This document shows, one piece after another, positions 8,612 to 19,251 of a stretch of DNA of 64,000 nucleotides; the stretch's first letter is position 1, and each line of letters begins with the position of its first letter. A program made the position numbers and the translations under genes. The stretch lies in the NCBI RefSeq assembly GCF_900111895.1, contig NZ_FOKB01000003.1:701706-765705 (forward strand), written 5' to 3'. The notes beneath the pieces are model-generated. The model was not told where the DNA came from. It saw only the letters and a program-made list of their open reading frames with translations, and did no database searches. Source of the DNA: Pseudomonas simiae (lineage in GTDB: Bacteria > Pseudomonadota > Gammaproteobacteria > Pseudomonadales > Pseudomonadaceae).

Positions 8612-9376
8612 ATGAAAACAAGTATAGCCAGCGCCATAAAATGCTTTCGTCCAGGCGTCGCACCCACTGTGGTGGTGTTGGTGCTGCTGCCGTTGATGGT
8701 GGGTCTGGGGTTTTGGCAGCTGTCTCGCGGCCATGAAAAGCAGTTGCTGGTGGACAGTTATGCCGACCGGCGCGCGGCTGACCCGATCAGCAGCGCGCAG
8801 CTCAACGACAAGGCTGACCCCGCCTTTCGCCGCGTGCGGTTGCGCGGTCAATTCGACGCTGAGCACAGCGTGTTTCTCGACAATCGCCTGCGCGACGGCA
8901 AAGCCGGCGTAGAGCTGTTGCAACCCTTCCACGACCAGGCCAGCGGCCTGTGGCTGTTGCTCAATCGCGGTTGGCTGCCCTGGCCGGATCGGCGCACGCC
9001 GCCCATCTTCACCACGCCGGATCAGCCTGTGAATCTTGACGCCTGGGTGTACATCGCGCCTGGCGAAACCTTCCAGTTGCGCGCGGACCCCACGACCGCG
9101 CAATGGCCGCGTCTGCTGACGGCCTTGCACCCTGCCGCGCTCTGGTCCGAGCTGGGCCGCAACGGATTCGCCTACGAACTGCGGGCCGAAGCCGGCCCCG
9201 GCACCTACGAAACCACCTGGCCAATCGTCGCCATGGGCCCGGAAAAACACGTGGCGTATGCCGTGCAGTGGTTCGCCATGTCGCTGGCGTTGCTGGCGCT
9301 TTATCTCTACCTCGGATTGCACAACAAAAAGGAGAAGCCCCATGGGAGCGGCCACCAATCCACTCAACATGTCTGA
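8612..9376 (+). CDS. SURF1 family oxidase assembly protein
   Basis: SURF1 helps insert heme a into subunit I. The protein has 254 residues with the expected topology: one helix near the N-terminus ending in GFWQLSRG, a long periplasmic loop (FLDNRLRDGKAGVEL, LLNRGWLPWP), and a second helix near the C-terminus (QWFAMSLALLALYLYLG). ATG 8612 fits the topology; further upstream the frame overlaps the opposite-strand DUF2909 gene. Its 3' end overlaps the next gene by 35 bases. Confidence 0.88.
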   Translation: MKTSIASAIKCFRPGVAPTVVVLVLLPLMVGLGFWQLSRGHEKQLLVDSYADRRAADPISSAQLNDKADPAFRRVRLRGQFDAEHSVFLDNRLRDGKAGVELLQPFHDQASGLWLLLNRGWLPWPDRRTPPIFTTPDQPVNLDAWVYIAPGETFQLRADPTTAQWPRLLTALHPAALWSELGRNGFAYELRAEAGPGTYETTWPIVAMGPEKHVAYAVQWFAMSLALLALYLYLGLHNKKEKPHGSGHQSTQHV

Positions 9377-9926
9377 AACGCCCGATCGGCGCAAAGGCCG
9401 TTGGCAGTTGATCCTGATTCTGATGATGGTGATCGGCCCGATGGCGCTGGCCACCTTCATGTACAAGCTGCAGTTTTGGGTACCGCAGAGCCGCAGCTAC
9501 CACGGAGAGATGATCGGTAATGGCCAGACCCGCGCTGATATAGGCGTACAGGCCGATGAGCAGCGCTGGCAACTGCTGGTGACCGCGCCCACCGCCTGTG
9601 CAGCCGATTGCCAGCAGTTGGTGTACCTCGCACGCCAACTGCAAATCAGCCTGGGCCGTGATGCCTCCCGTGCCAGCCATGCCCTGGCCAGTGCGCAACC
9701 GGTGAGCGCGGAGTACGAGGCCAAGCTGAAAGTGGAATATCCGCAGTTGCAACGCTACTCGCTGGACTTGTCGACCTTCACCAAGCACGCCGCCGCGCCG
9801 GGTGACGCGCAGCTGTGGATTGTCGATCCCCACGGCAACCTGGTGCTGCGCTATGACGCCAAGGTCAAGGGCAAGGACTTGCTCAACGACCTGCGCCTTC
9901 TGCTGAAACTGTCGAACATCGGATAA
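9342..9926 (+). CDS. Membrane-anchored thioredoxin-fold-like protein in the cox locus
   Basis: A 194-residue protein with one N-terminal helix (LILILMMVIGPMALATFMY) and a periplasmic domain. It corresponds to PA0111 by position. The end of the domain (LWIVDPHGNLVLRYD, then KGKDLLNDLRLLLKLS) resembles the tail of SCO/peroxiredoxin-like folds, but the only cysteine pair is in TACAADC, not a usual CxxC or CxxxC copper site. AAGGAG lies 8 bases before ATG 9342. It probably helps assemble the oxidase; this is inferred from its neighbours. Confidence 0.82.
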   Translation: MGAATNPLNMSETPDRRKGRWQLILILMMVIGPMALATFMYKLQFWVPQSRSYHGEMIGNGQTRADIGVQADEQRWQLLVTAPTACAADCQQLVYLARQLQISLGRDASRASHALASAQPVSAEYEAKLKVEYPQLQRYSLDLSTFTKHAAAPGDAQLWIVDPHGNLVLRYDAKVKGKDLLNDLRLLLKLSNIG

Positions 9927-9936
9927 GGGCATCGTC

Positions 9937-11016
9937 ATGGCCAAGCCTGGATTTCGCCTCGCGTTGTTTGCCACCCTGCTGGCGTTGATCGTCGTGCTGC
10001 TCGGCGCCTATACGCGCCTGACCCACGCCGGTCTGGGTTGCCCGGATTGGCCGGGCTGCTATGGCTTCATCAGCGTGCCGAAGACCGAAGCCCAGTTGGC
10101 CCATGCCGAGCTGCATTTCCCTGATACGCCGGTCGAGGCGGACAAGGGCTGGGCCGAGATGACCCATCGCTACTTCGCCGGCACCCTGGGCTTGCTGATC
10201 GTGCTGCTGGCCGCGCGTTCGTGGAGCCATCGGCGCGATCCAGGCCAGCCGGTGAAGTTGCCGCTCTTTGTGCTGGCGGTGGTATTCGCGCAGGCCGCGT
10301 TTGGCATGTGGACGGTGACGCTGAAGCTGTGGCCGCAGGTGGTCACCGGGCATTTGTTAGGCGGTTTTGCGACCTTGAGCCTGCTGTTTCTGCTGACCCT
10401 GCGCTTGTCCGGCGTATTGCCCGCCTTGATTGTGCCCAGGCGCCTGCAATATTGGGCGACGGCGGGCCTGGTGCTGGTGATCGGCCAGATCGCGCTGGGG
10501 GGGTGGGTCAGTTCCAACTACGCGGCGGTGGCCTGTATCGATTTGCCGACGTGCCATGGCGAATGGTGGCCGGCAGCGGATTTCGCCAACGGCTTTCATC
10601 TTACACAGCACATCGGGCCCAACTACCTGGGCGGGCAGCTGGACAGTGAGGCACGCACCGCCATCCACCTGACCCATCGCATTGGCGCCGTCATCGTCAG
10701 CCTGGTGCTGCTCGGCCTGGCCTGGCAACTGCGTGCAGTAGGTATGACTCGCTTGGCGGGCTTGCTACTGATCGCCCTGGTGGCGCAAATCTGCCTGGGC
10801 CTGAGCAATGTGTATTTCCACCTGCCGCTGCCGGTTGCGGTCGGGCATAACGCGGGTGGTGCGGCCTTGTTGCTGACGCTGGTTCTGGTCAACTACCACG
10901 CCCGCACCAGCCTGGTCCGGGTGCGCAACCAGTTGCCGTTCGGTTGGCGTTTCATTCCGCGTAAACACGTATCGGGCCTCATCACCCTTAAAGGAGAAAT
11001 GCCATGGCGACCTTGA
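9937..11016 (+). CDS. ctaA: Heme A synthase (Cox15/CtaA)
   Basis: This enzyme oxidises the C8 methyl of heme O to the formyl of heme A. The 359-residue membrane protein has eight predicted helices and conserved His residues in [32 protein letters not shown] and VGHNAGGA. It also has paired cysteines (CIDLPTC) in the second half. Its last 13 bases overlap ctaB, which makes heme O, so the two steps of heme A synthesis are translationally linked. Confidence 0.95.
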   Translation: MAKPGFRLALFATLLALIVVLLGAYTRLTHAGLGCPDWPGCYGFISVPKTEAQLAHAELHFPDTPVEADKGWAEMTHRYFAGTLGLLIVLLAARSWSHRRDPGQPVKLPLFVLAVVFAQAAFGMWTVTLKLWPQVVTGHLLGGFATLSLLFLLTLRLSGVLPALIVPRRLQYWATAGLVLVIGQIALGGWVSSNYAAVACIDLPTCHGEWWPAADFANGFHLTQHIGPNYLGGQLDSEARTAIHLTHRIGAVIVSLVLLGLAWQLRAVGMTRLAGLLLIALVAQICLGLSNVYFHLPLPVAVGHNAGGAALLLTLVLVNYHARTSLVRVRNQLPFGWRFIPRKHVSGLITLKGEMPWRP

Positions 11017-11903
11017 TCGGCGCGCGTCAGGGTCAGGCGATCTGGCGTGATTACCTGGAGCTGACCAAGCCGAAGGTGGTGGTGCTGATGCTCATTACCT
11101 CGCTGGTGGGGATGTTCCTGGCGACCCGTGCAGGCGTGCCGTGGACGGTACTGGTATTTGGCAACCTGGGGATTGCCCTGTGCGCGGGCGGTGCGGCGGC
11201 GGTCAATCATGTGGTGGATCGGCGTATCGATGCGGTGATGGCGCGCACTCACAAGCGGCCGCTGGCAGAGGGACGGGTATCGCCGCTGGCGGCGTTGGCG
11301 TTTGCATTGTTTCTGGCTGTGGCAGGATTGGCGCTGTTGCTGGCGTTCACCAACCCGTTGGCGGCTTGGCTGACGCTGGCCTCGCTGCTCGGTTATGCGG
11401 TGATCTACACCGGCTTTCTCAAGCGTGCGACGCCGCAGAATATCGTTATCGGTGGCCTGGCCGGTGCTGCGCCGCCACTGCTGGGCTGGGTCGCGGTCAC
11501 CGGGCATGTCAGCGCCGAGCCCCTGCTGTTGATGCTGATCATCTTCGCCTGGACGCCGCCGCACTTCTGGGCCCTGGCCATTCACCGCAAGGAGGAATAC
11601 GCCAAGGCGGGTATCCCGATGCTGCCGGTGACCCACGGCGAGCACTACACCAAGGTGCATATCCTGCTCTACACCTGCGCCTTGCTGGCGGTGAGCCTGA
11701 TGCCCTATGTGATCCACATGAGCGGCCCGTTGTACCTTGCGTGTGCACTGCTGTTGGGCGGGCGCTTTCTGCAATGGGCCTGGGTGTTGTACCGTGGCGG
11801 TCGGCCGCACGCGGCGATCAACACCTTCAAGTACTCTATCTGGTACTTGCTGCTGCTGTTTATCGCGCTGCTCCTTGACCACTACCTACTGTTGAACCTA
11901 TGA
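11004..11903 (+). CDS. cyoE: Protoheme IX farnesyltransferase (heme O synthase)
   Basis: It transfers a farnesyl group to heme B to give heme O. The 299-residue UbiA-type protein has about nine helices and the Asp-rich prenyl-diphosphate motif [20 protein letters not shown] second loop ([27 protein letters not shown]) is typical of CtaB/CyoE. AAAGGAG precedes the ATG at 11004. The stop overlaps the senC start by four bases (ATGA). Confidence 0.96.
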   Translation: MATLIGARQGQAIWRDYLELTKPKVVVLMLITSLVGMFLATRAGVPWTVLVFGNLGIALCAGGAAAVNHVVDRRIDAVMARTHKRPLAEGRVSPLAALAFALFLAVAGLALLLAFTNPLAAWLTLASLLGYAVIYTGFLKRATPQNIVIGGLAGAAPPLLGWVAVTGHVSAEPLLLMLIIFAWTPPHFWALAIHRKEEYAKAGIPMLPVTHGEHYTKVHILLYTCALLAVSLMPYVIHMSGPLYLACALLLGGRFLQWAWVLYRGGRPHAAINTFKYSIWYLLLLFIALLLDHYLLLNL

Positions 11904-12535
11904 CTCGAACTCAAAAAACTGTCTTCATCCTGGTGGCCCTGGTGGCATTGATCATGGGCCTGACCGTTAACAAAGTGCTCTCGGGCAAAGGCCAGGGTGA
12001 CCCTACCGCCTTGATTGACGCTGGCATCATCCTGTTGCCGCAAAGCCGTCAGTTGCCGCCGGTGACCATGACCAACCAGGACGGCCAGCCAGTGGTGGTC
12101 AACGAATTGAAAGGCAAGTGGAGCCTGCTGTTCTTCGGCTACACCTTCTGCCCGGATATCTGCCCGACCACCCTCGCCCAGCTGCGCCAGATCAAGAGCG
12201 AACTGCCCAAGGACGTTGTGGATAAGTTGCAGGTGATCCTGGTCAGCGTCGACCCGAACCGCGACACGCCGACTCAGCTCAAGCAGTACCTGGGCTACTT
12301 CGACCCGCAGTTCCAGGGCCTGACCGGCGCAAACGTGGAGGAGGTGCAGAAGGTGTCGAATGCGGTGAGCATTCCGTTCATTCCGGCCGATACCAGCAAG
12401 CCCAACTACACCGTCGACCACAGTGGCAACCTGGCGCTGATCGGACCGGATGGGACCCAGCGTGGGTTTATCCGGGCGCCGTTGAACAATCAGAAGCTGG
12501 TAGCGCAATTGCCCGGCTTGCTACTGCGTAAATAA
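11900..12535 (+). CDS. senC: SCO1/SenC family copper chaperone
   Basis: SCO proteins insert or reduce copper of the CuA site in subunit II. This 211-residue protein has an N-terminal membrane anchor (residues ~8-25), a thioredoxin fold with the copper-binding CPDIC motif, and a conserved distal His in [13 protein letters not shown]. It overlaps cyoE by four bases and is the last gene of the oxidase locus. A REP doublet follows after 35 bases. Confidence 0.95.
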   Translation: MTRTQKTVFILVALVALIMGLTVNKVLSGKGQGDPTALIDAGIILLPQSRQLPPVTMTNQDGQPVVVNELKGKWSLLFFGYTFCPDICPTTLAQLRQIKSELPKDVVDKLQVILVSVDPNRDTPTQLKQYLGYFDPQFQGLTGANVEEVQKVSNAVSIPFIPADTSKPNYTVDHSGNLALIGPDGTQRGFIRAPLNNQKLVAQLPGLLLRK

Positions 12536-12570
12536 GTCGGACGCCAACCCTGCCAACAACACAAAACAGA

Positions 12571-12660
12571 TGTGGGAGCTGGCTTGCCTGCGATTGCGGG
12601 GGGCCAGCCAACATCTTCGTCGACTGACACTCCGCATTCGCGAGCAAGCCCGCTCCCACA
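12571..12660. repeat. Hybrid REP doublet (REPIN)
   Basis: The left arm is the GTGGGAGCTGGCTTGCCTGCGAT type and the right arm is the inverted GCGGGCTTGCTCGCGAA type. The two arms of one element therefore come from different REP sequence classes. It sits between the convergent ends of senC and metQ. Confidence 0.88.
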
Positions 12661-12696
12661 TTTTTTGATCTCCAGTGTTTGGGAGATCGAGTCAGA

Positions 12697-13467
12697 TCAG
12701 AACGCCGGCTTGATCGCGCCTTTGTACTTCTCTTCGATGAATTTCTTCACTTCAGGCGTGTGCAGGGCAGCAACCAGCTTCTTCACGGCGTCCGAGTCTT
12801 TGTTGTCTTCGCGCGTCACCAGGATGTTCACGTAAGGCGAGTCGCTGCCTTCGATGACCAGTGCGTCCTTGGACGGATCCAGCTTGGCTTCCAGCGCGTA
12901 GTTGGTGTTGATCAGCGCCAGGTCGACCTGGGTCAGCACGCGCGGCAGGGTGGCGGCTTCCAGTTCGCGGAACTTCAGGTTCTTTTCGTTCTGGGTGATG
13001 TCCTTGATGGTCGACAGGATGTTGGTCGGGTCCTTCAGGGTGATCAGGCCATTCTTGGCCAGCAGCAACAGCGCGCGGCCGCCGTTGGTGGCGTCGTTCG
13101 GGATCACGACGTTTGCGCCGCTAGGCAGCTCGTCCAGCTTCTTGTACTTGCTGGAGTAGGCGCCCAGGGGTTCCAGGTGCACGGCGCCGACGCTCACCAG
13201 GTGAGTGCCCTTGGCCTTGTTGAACTCATCCAGGTACGGCTGGTGCTGGAAGAAGTTGGCGTCCAGGCGCTTTTCAGCGACTTGTACGTTCGGCTGCACG
13301 TAGTCGGTGAAGACTTTGACCTGCAGGTCTACGCCTTCTTTGGCGAGCGCAGGTTTCACGAATTCCAGGATTTCCGCATGAGGCACCGGCGAAGCTGCGA
13401 CCGTAATGGTCTCGGCGTGGGCGGAAAACGCGGCAACGGCGGCGAAAGCAACCAGTAGTTTTTTCAT
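12697..13467 (-). CDS. metQ: Methionine ABC transporter substrate-binding protein
   Basis: MetQ captures methionine in the periplasm for the MetNI importer. The 256-residue protein starts with a signal peptide (MKKLLVAFAAVAAFSAHA) and has NlpA/MetQ motifs VAASPVPHAEIL, QVKVFTDYVQPN and ANFFQHQPYL. The peptide lacks a clear lipobox, so it is likely a free periplasmic protein. AGGAG precedes ATG 13467. It is the last gene of metNIQ, 51 bases after metI. Confidence 0.94.
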   Translation of the reverse strand: MKKLLVAFAAVAAFSAHAETITVAASPVPHAEILEFVKPALAKEGVDLQVKVFTDYVQPNVQVAEKRLDANFFQHQPYLDEFNKAKGTHLVSVGAVHLEPLGAYSSKYKKLDELPSGANVVIPNDATNGGRALLLLAKNGLITLKDPTNILSTIKDITQNEKNLKFRELEAATLPRVLTQVDLALINTNYALEAKLDPSKDALVIEGSDSPYVNILVTREDNKDSDAVKKLVAALHTPEVKKFIEEKYKGAIKPAF

Positions 13468-13518
13468 CCAACAAGCTCCTTGTTCGGGCATGTACCGGCT
13501 TGCGGCCGGCAATGGCCG

Positions 13519-14193
13519 TTATTTTCGAGAAAAGTGCACCACCAGCTTGTCGCCGACGGTTTGCAGAATTTGCACCAGGATCAGCAGCATCACCACGGTG
13601 ACCACCATCACATCGGTCTGGAAGCGCTGGTACCCGAAACGGATCGCCAGGTCACCCAGGCCACCGGCACCGACGACACCGGCCATCGCCGTGTAGGACA
13701 CCAGTGTAATCGCCGTCACCGTAATCGCCGCGAAAATGCCGGGACGGGCTTCGGGCAGCAAGGCGTTGGTGATGATCTGGCGCGTGCTGGCGCCCATGGA
13801 TTGGGTGGCTTCGATGATGCCGCGGTCCACTTCACGCAGGGCGGTTTCCACCAGCCGCGCGAAGAACGGCGTTGCGCCCACGACCAGCGGTGGAATCGCC
13901 CCCGCCACACCCAGCGAAGTGCCGGTGATCAGTACGGTGAACGGGATCATCACGATCAACAGAATAATGAACGGCAGCGAACGCAGGATATTCACGATCA
14001 GCGACAGCAGCGCGTACAGGCCTTTCTGTTCGAACAGTTGGCGCGGGCTGGTCAGGAACAACAGCACGCCCAGCGGCAGACCGAGCACCACGGTGAAGAA
14101 CAGTGAGCCGAACAGCATGGTCATGGTGTCGCCGGTGGCGAGCCAGATTTCGGACCAGTCGATATTGGCGAAGAAACTCAACAGGACGTCCAT
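13519..14193 (-). CDS. metI: Methionine ABC transporter permease
   Basis: This inner-membrane channel component has 224 residues and five to six helices. The EAA loop that docks on the ATPase reads EATQSMGASTRQIITNALLP. Its ATG overlaps the metN stop by one base (TAATG), so the two are translated together. Confidence 0.95.
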   Translation of the reverse strand: MDVLLSFFANIDWSEIWLATGDTMTMLFGSLFFTVVLGLPLGVLLFLTSPRQLFEQKGLYALLSLIVNILRSLPFIILLIVMIPFTVLITGTSLGVAGAIPPLVVGATPFFARLVETALREVDRGIIEATQSMGASTRQIITNALLPEARPGIFAAITVTAITLVSYTAMAGVVGAGGLGDLAIRFGYQRFQTDVMVVTVVMLLILVQILQTVGDKLVVHFSRK

Positions 14194-15200
14194 TAGCGCA
14201 GGATCTCCATGTGGACGTCAGCGGCGGTGAAGCGCGCAAACGCGGCTTCCATGTCGCCACCGGTGACGGCGAGGGTCAATTGCCCGTAAGGGATGTCTTT
14301 GATGCGGTCGATACGGCCGGCGAGGATGCTGTAGTCCACACCCGTTTCGCGGGCGACGGTGCCCAGCAGTGGCGCGTAAGTCGCTTCACCCTGAAACGTC
14401 AGGCGCACGATGCGGCCGGGTACGTGGGCGAAGTCGTCGCGTTGCTCGTTTTCGTCGACCTGCTCGGACTCTTGCACGAAGCGTTTGGTGGTCGGGTGCT
14501 TGGGGTGCAGGAACACGTCGGCCACCGAGCCTTGCTCGACGATCACGCCGGCGTCCATCACGGCCACCTGGTCGCACACGCGGCGGATCACGTCCATTTC
14601 ATGGGTGATCAGCACGATGGTCAGCTTCAACTCGCGGTTGATCTCGGCCAGCAGCTGCAGCACCGAGGCGGTGGTCTGTGGGTCGAGGGCGCTGGTGGCT
14701 TCGTCGCACAGCAAAATCTTTGGCTTGGTCGCCAGGGCGCGGGCGATGCCGACGCGCTGCTTCTGGCCACCGGACAACTGCGCCGGGTACTTCTTGGCGT
14801 GGTCCGACAGGCCGACACGAGCGAGCAACTCTGCAACGCGCTGGTCGATCTCCTTGCGCGACAACTCGCCGGCCAGGGTCAGCGGCAGCGCCACGTTGTC
14901 GGCGACGGTCTTGGACGCCAGGAGGTTGAAGTGCTGGAAGATCATCCCGACCTGCTGGCGGAAACGGCGCAGGCCGTTGGCGTCCAGCGCGGTGACTTCT
15001 TCGCCGTCGACCGTGATCTTCCCGCCACTCGGTTCTTCGAGGCGGTTGATCAGACGCAGCAGGGTGCTTTTACCCGCACCAGAGTGGCCGATCAGGCCGA
15101 ACACCTGGCCGTTTTCGACACTCAAGCTGGTGGAGTGCAGCGCGGGAATATCCTTACCGGCGACGCGGTAAGTTTTATGGACGTTTTGAAACTCGATCAC
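14193..15200 (-). CDS. metN: Methionine ABC transporter ATP-binding protein
   Basis: This ATPase powers methionine import. The 335-residue protein has Walker [10 protein letters not shown], signature LSGGQKQR, Walker [13 protein letters not shown], and an H-loop in [10 protein letters not shown]-terminal ~90-residue NIL/ACT-like domain binds methionine and trans-inhibits transport in the E. coli homologue; the region [20 protein letters not shown] fits it. It is the first gene of metNIQ. The upstream 265 bases are shared with divergent katE. Confidence 0.95.
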   Translation of the reverse strand: MIEFQNVHKTYRVAGKDIPALHSTSLSVENGQVFGLIGHSGAGKSTLLRLINRLEEPSGGKITVDGEEVTALDANGLRRFRQQVGMIFQHFNLLASKTVADNVALPLTLAGELSRKEIDQRVAELLARVGLSDHAKKYPAQLSGGQKQRVGIARALATKPKILLCDEATSALDPQTTASVLQLLAEINRELKLTIVLITHEMDVIRRVCDQVAVMDAGVIVEQGSVADVFLHPKHPTTKRFVQESEQVDENEQRDDFAHVPGRIVRLTFQGEATYAPLLGTVARETGVDYSILAGRIDRIKDIPYGQLTLAVTGGDMEAAFARFTAADVHMEILR

Positions 15201-15352
15201 GTAGCGAACCTTGTGGGGCGCATGGAAAAGGGATCAGCGGTTAGCCGGGCGCGCATTTTAGCCTGTCCGTATAGTGTTTCTTAGCATTTATTTCGCATTC
15301 AACCAGCGATTTGGCAATAACGCGATCAAAGGTCATAAAAAAGGAACGGCCC

Positions 15353-15414
15353 AAAACCCCATCAGTCACTACTTAAGCAACTCGATTTCCCAGGTGCCGT
15401 GCCTGGGGTTTTGC
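15353..15414 (+). other. Possible structured leader of katE
   Basis: AAAACCCC (15353-15360) can pair with GGGGTTTT (15405-15412), while CCCAGG (15389-15394) pairs with CCTGGG (15402-15407). The two pairings exclude each other. The short hairpin followed by GTTTTG looks like a weak terminator 50 bases before katE. Any regulatory function is a guess. Confidence 0.25.
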
Positions 15415-15465
15415 TCAAACGAGCCGGGGACCGCTCTGGCCACTTTGAATAAGGAGTTTTGTCTG

Positions 15466-17607
15466 ATGAGTACCAAGAAGCCAGCCACCCCGCTGAAGAG
15501 TGAACTCGCGGGTACCGATACCCTGGACCGTGGCAACACCAACGCCAAGCTGCAGGCCCTGGAAGAATTCCGCTCCGATGCGACCGGCCATGCCCTGCGC
15601 ACCAACCAAGGCGTGAAGATCTCCGACAACCAGAACACCTTGAAAGTCGGTTCCCGTGGCCCATCGCTGCTGGAAGACTTCATCATGCGTGAAAAAATCA
15701 CGCACTTTGACCATGAACGCATCCCGGAGCGCATCGTGCATGCCCGTGGCACCGGCGCCCATGGTTATTTCCAGACGTATGAGAACCATTCGGCGCTGAC
15801 CAAGGCTGGGTTCCTGCGTGATCCTGGGCATAAAACCCCGGTGTTCACGCGCTTTTCCACCGTGCAGGGTCCACGTGGCTCGGGTGATACGGTGCGTGAC
15901 GTGCGCGGTTTTGCGGTTAAGTTCTTCACCGAAGAAGGCAACTTCGACCTGGTGGGCAACAACATGCCGGTATTTTTCATTCAGGACGCGATCAAGTTTC
16001 CTGACTTCGTGCACGCCGTAAAGCCTGAACCACACAATGAAATTCCTACCGGCGGATCGGCGCACGATACCTTCTGGGATTTCGTTTCGCTGCAGCCCGA
16101 ATCCGCTCACATGGTGATCTGGGCGATGTCTGACCGCGCCATTCCAAAGAGCCTACGCAGCATGCAAGGCTTTGGCGTGCATACCTTCCGCCTGGTGAAT
16201 GCCGAGGGTCAATCCAACTTCGTCAAATTCCATTGGCGCCCTACCGCAGGCACCTGCTCGCTGGTGTGGGACGAGGCGCAAAAGCTGGCCGGTAAAGATA
16301 CCGACTACCACCGTCGTGATCTCTGGGAAGCCATTGAGATGGGCGACTACCCCGAGTGGGAATTGGGCGTGCAGGTTATTCCCGAGGATAAGGAACATGC
16401 ATTCGACTTCGATATTCTCGACCCGACCAAGCTGATTCCGGAAGAGCTGGTGCCGATCACGCCGCTGGGCAAGATGGTGCTGAACCGTAACCCGGATAAC
16501 TTCTTTGCAGAAGTCGAGCAGGTCGCGTTCTGCCCTGGCCATATCGTGCCGGGTATCGACTTCTCCAATGACCCCCTGCTGCAAGGCCGGCTGTTTTCCT
16601 ACACCGATACACAGATCAGCCGACTGGGCGGCCCGAACTTTCACCAGTTGCCGATCAACCAGCCCGTGACGCCGTTGCATAACAATCAGCGTGATGCCAT
16701 GCACCGCAGCACCATCGACAAAGGCCGTGCGTCCTACGAGCCGAATTCGATTGATGGCGGCTGGCCTAAGGAAACCCCGCCGGCGGCACAGGATGGTGGC
16801 TTCGAGACTTATCCGGAGCGTATCGATGCCCACAAGATCCGTGAGCGCAGCGAGTCGTTCGGCGATCACTTCTCCCAGGCGCGCCTGTTCTTCCGCAGCA
16901 TGAGCAAGCACGAGCAAGAGCACATCATCGCCGCTTATAGCTTTGAGTTGGGCAAGGTGGAGCGTGAGTTCATTCGCGCGCGTCAGGTCAACGAGATCCT
17001 GGCCAATATCGACCTGGAACTGGCCAAGCGCGTGGCACAGAACCTCGGGCTGCCAGCGCCGACTAAAGGCACCGTGCCGGAGCGTCAAACCAAGCCGGAA
17101 CGTTCGCCGGCATTGAGCCAGGCGAACCTGCTGCCGGGCGATATCAAGACCCGCAAGGTCGCGATCCTTGCAGCCAATGGCGTGGACGGCGTAGCGATTG
17201 CCGCGCTGAAAAAGGCACTGGAAGCAGAGGGTGCGCACGCCAAGTTGCTGGGGCCCACCTCGGCGCCGGTGAAAACGGCCGATGGCAAGAGCCTGCCAGT
17301 GGATGCGTCGATGGAAGGTATGCCGTCCATTGCGTTTGATGCGGTGTTTGTCCCTGGCGGAAAGGACTCGGTGAAAGCCTTGAGCGGTGATGGGGTGGCG
17401 TTGCACTTCCTGTTGGAGGCGTACAAGCACCTGAAGGCGATTACCGTTGCCAGTGACGCCAAGCCATTGTTGGACCTGCTGAAGCTTGAGGTGGATGCGG
17501 GGCTGATCGTGGGGTCGGATGCCAAGGCGTTCAAGGCGTTTTTTGCCGCCATCGGCCAGCATCGGGTTTGGGATCGTGAGCCTAAGGCTAAGGCGATTCC
17601 GGCTTAA
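15466..17607 (+). CDS. katE: Large-subunit catalase HPII
   Basis: It converts hydrogen peroxide to water and oxygen. The 713-residue length and a C-terminal DJ-1/glutamine-amidotransferase-like domain (from ~residue 560, [18 protein letters not shown]) mark a clade II catalase. The active site is complete: His92 in [10 protein letters not shown], Asn in VGNNMPVFF (~165), and the proximal heme Tyr379 in [11 protein letters not shown] 15466 follows AAGGAG; the upstream open frame is not counted. KatE is usually RpoS-controlled, but I could not define the promoter here. P. aeruginosa has this gene elsewhere, not next to metN. Confidence 0.96.
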   Translation: MSTKKPATPLKSELAGTDTLDRGNTNAKLQALEEFRSDATGHALRTNQGVKISDNQNTLKVGSRGPSLLEDFIMREKITHFDHERIPERIVHARGTGAHGYFQTYENHSALTKAGFLRDPGHKTPVFTRFSTVQGPRGSGDTVRDVRGFAVKFFTEEGNFDLVGNNMPVFFIQDAIKFPDFVHAVKPEPHNEIPTGGSAHDTFWDFVSLQPESAHMVIWAMSDRAIPKSLRSMQGFGVHTFRLVNAEGQSNFVKFHWRPTAGTCSLVWDEAQKLAGKDTDYHRRDLWEAIEMGDYPEWELGVQVIPEDKEHAFDFDILDPTKLIPEELVPITPLGKMVLNRNPDNFFAEVEQVAFCPGHIVPGIDFSNDPLLQGRLFSYTDTQISRLGGPNFHQLPINQPVTPLHNNQRDAMHRSTIDKGRASYEPNSIDGGWPKETPPAAQDGGFETYPERIDAHKIRERSESFGDHFSQARLFFRSMSKHEQEHIIAAYSFELGKVEREFIRARQVNEILANIDLELAKRVAQNLGLPAPTKGTVPERQTKPERSPALSQANLLPGDIKTRKVAILAANGVDGVAIAALKKALEAEGAHAKLLGPTSAPVKTADGKSLPVDASMEGMPSIAFDAVFVPGGKDSVKALSGDGVALHFLLEAYKHLKAITVASDAKPLLDLLKLEVDAGLIVGSDAKAFKAFFAAIGQHRVWDREPKAKAIPA

Positions 17608-17631
17608 ATCATTAGCTGTTTGTTAGATCGT

Positions 17632-17703
17632 CATCGCAGGCAAGCCAGCTCCCACACTTGAATGTGTTCACACTTCAAATGGGAACTGGCTTGCCTGCGA
17701 TGC
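17632..17703. repeat. REP doublet (REPIN), short form
   Basis: Inverted copies of CATCGCAGGCAAGCCAGCTC face each other with only ~26 bases between them; the right arm has GGGAACTGG in place of GGGAGCTGG. It lies between the convergent ends of katE and the lipoprotein gene. Confidence 0.88.
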
Positions 17704-17705
17704 TT

Positions 17706-18425
17706 TTATTCCGCCTTGCGCGGAATCAGCACAACTTGCGCAGGAATATTCTTCAGAATCTGACGGTGAATCTTCAGGTCATAGTCCGAATCGATACGCT
17801 TCACCCGTTTGGTCAGCAACGTGGCCAGCCACGGGTAATCCTCTGTGCGCGGCGCCTGGATGCTCACGTCGCACTGGTAATTCACCACGTCGGTGGCAAT
17901 TGCATCCAGCTGGTGTCGCAGGTCTTCGATATGGGTGAGGTTCAGCGCCACGGTGGTGCTGGGTGCTGCCGGGTCGATGACTTTGGCCGCGGGTTTGGCT
18001 TCGGCGGCTTTCAGTGCGGCCTCGGCTTGGTCCAACTCGGCTTTGCGGGCGTGAGTGATGGCGCTGTTTACGCCACCGGTCAGCGCCGGGGCCTTGGGCA
18101 TCAGGGCGCGGGCACGGCTCAGTGCGGTGGCGGCGGCGTTTACGTCACCTTTTTGCAGCACGATCTGGCTGCGCTGCAGATAGGCTTCGGCCAATTGACG
18201 CTGGTAGGCCTCCAGCGCCGGGTCGTTTGGCGACTGGGTCTGCAGTGCTGCCAGTTGATCTTCAGCGGTGGCCAACTCGCTGCTGGCCAGGTTTTGTTCC
18301 AGCTGCGCGATGGCCGCAGCGCGAGCGTCCGGGGCCTCGGGGGCGGCGGGCGGTGTGCTTTGACAGGCGCCCAGCAGCAGGGAAAATGCGGCAAGGAGCA
18401 GATAACGGGAGGTGAACGGCTTCAT
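17706..18425 (-). CDS. Helical lipoprotein with TPR-like repeats (PA5502-like)
   Basis: A 239-residue protein with a lipoprotein signal ending in LLGAC (acylated Cys ~21) followed by a Pro/Ala-rich linker. The middle (~35-150) is Ala/Leu/Gln-rich helix resembling TPR repeats (LAEAYLQRSQIVLQKGDVNAA). A conserved C-terminal part (~170-239) includes VNYQCDVSIQAP. It lies 37 bases downstream of znuB on the same strand. The function is unknown; a link to the zinc genes is only positional. Confidence 0.85.
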   Translation of the reverse strand: MKPFTSRYLLLAAFSLLLGACQSTPPAAPEAPDARAAAIAQLEQNLASSELATAEDQLAALQTQSPNDPALEAYQRQLAEAYLQRSQIVLQKGDVNAAATALSRARALMPKAPALTGGVNSAITHARKAELDQAEAALKAAEAKPAAKVIDPAAPSTTVALNLTHIEDLRHQLDAIATDVVNYQCDVSIQAPRTEDYPWLATLLTKRVKRIDSDYDLKIHRQILKNIPAQVVLIPRKAE

Positions 18426-18462
18426 TCCTGCGACTCTCTATTTGCGCAAAAAGCGAGCAAGT

Positions 18463-19251
18463 CTACACCCCTCGACGGGGCAGGACAAAACTCAGCAAAA
18501 ACAGGGCGGCGGCCGTGACCACAATCGATGGCCCGGCCGGCGTGTCCTTGAACCAGGACAGCGCCAAGCCCCCGCACACTGCAAGCATCCCCAGCAGGCT
18601 CGCGCCGATCGCCATCTGCTCCGGCGAACGGGCATGGCGCTGGGCGGCGGCTGCGGGAATGATCAACAGCGACGTGATCAACAATACGCCGACAATCTTC
18701 ATCGCGACAGCAATCACCACGGCGATCAACAACATCAGGGCCATGCGCAGACTCGGCACAGGCAGGCCTTCGACCGTGGCCAGCTCTTCGTGCACGGTAA
18801 TCGCCAGCAATGGGCGCCATAGCGCGACCAGCAACACCAGCACGGCGGCGCTGCCGCCGAGGATCCAGGCCAGGTCGGTGGTGCTAATGGCCAGCAGGTC
18901 GCCGAACAGGTAGGCCATCAGGTCGATGCGCACTTCGTGCATGAAGCTCAGCACCACCAGGCCCAGGGACAGGGTGCTCGGTGCCAGGATGCCCAGCAAG
19001 GTGTCGGAGGCCAGCGGCTGGCGCTGTTGCAGGGTCACCAGCAGCACCGCCAGCAACAGGCAGCCCACGGTCACGGCGATGGTCGGGCTCACATCCAGCA
19101 AGAAGCCCATGGCCACGCCCAGCAGCGCCGCGTGGGACAGGGTGTCGCCGAAATAAGCCATGCGCCGCCAGACCACGAACGAGCCCAGTGGGCCCGCCAC
19201 CAGTGCCAAAGCCAAGCCTGCCAGCAGGGCGTAGAGCAGAAAATCAGCCAT
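18463..19251 (-). CDS. znuB: Zinc ABC transporter permease
   Basis: ZnuB forms the inner-membrane channel for zinc. The 262-residue protein has about eight helices and the family sequences [20 protein letters not shown] and [21 protein letters not shown] 19251 ([10 protein letters not shown]) lies inside the end of znuC, an 8-base overlap. The longer frame to 19269 would overlap more and lacks a better ribosome site. Confidence 0.95.
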   Translation of the reverse strand: MADFLLYALLAGLALALVAGPLGSFVVWRRMAYFGDTLSHAALLGVAMGFLLDVSPTIAVTVGCLLLAVLLVTLQQRQPLASDTLLGILAPSTLSLGLVVLSFMHEVRIDLMAYLFGDLLAISTTDLAWILGGSAAVLVLLVALWRPLLAITVHEELATVEGLPVPSLRMALMLLIAVVIAVAMKIVGVLLITSLLIIPAAAAQRHARSPEQMAIGASLLGMLAVCGGLALSWFKDTPAGPSIVVTAAALFLLSFVLPRRGV

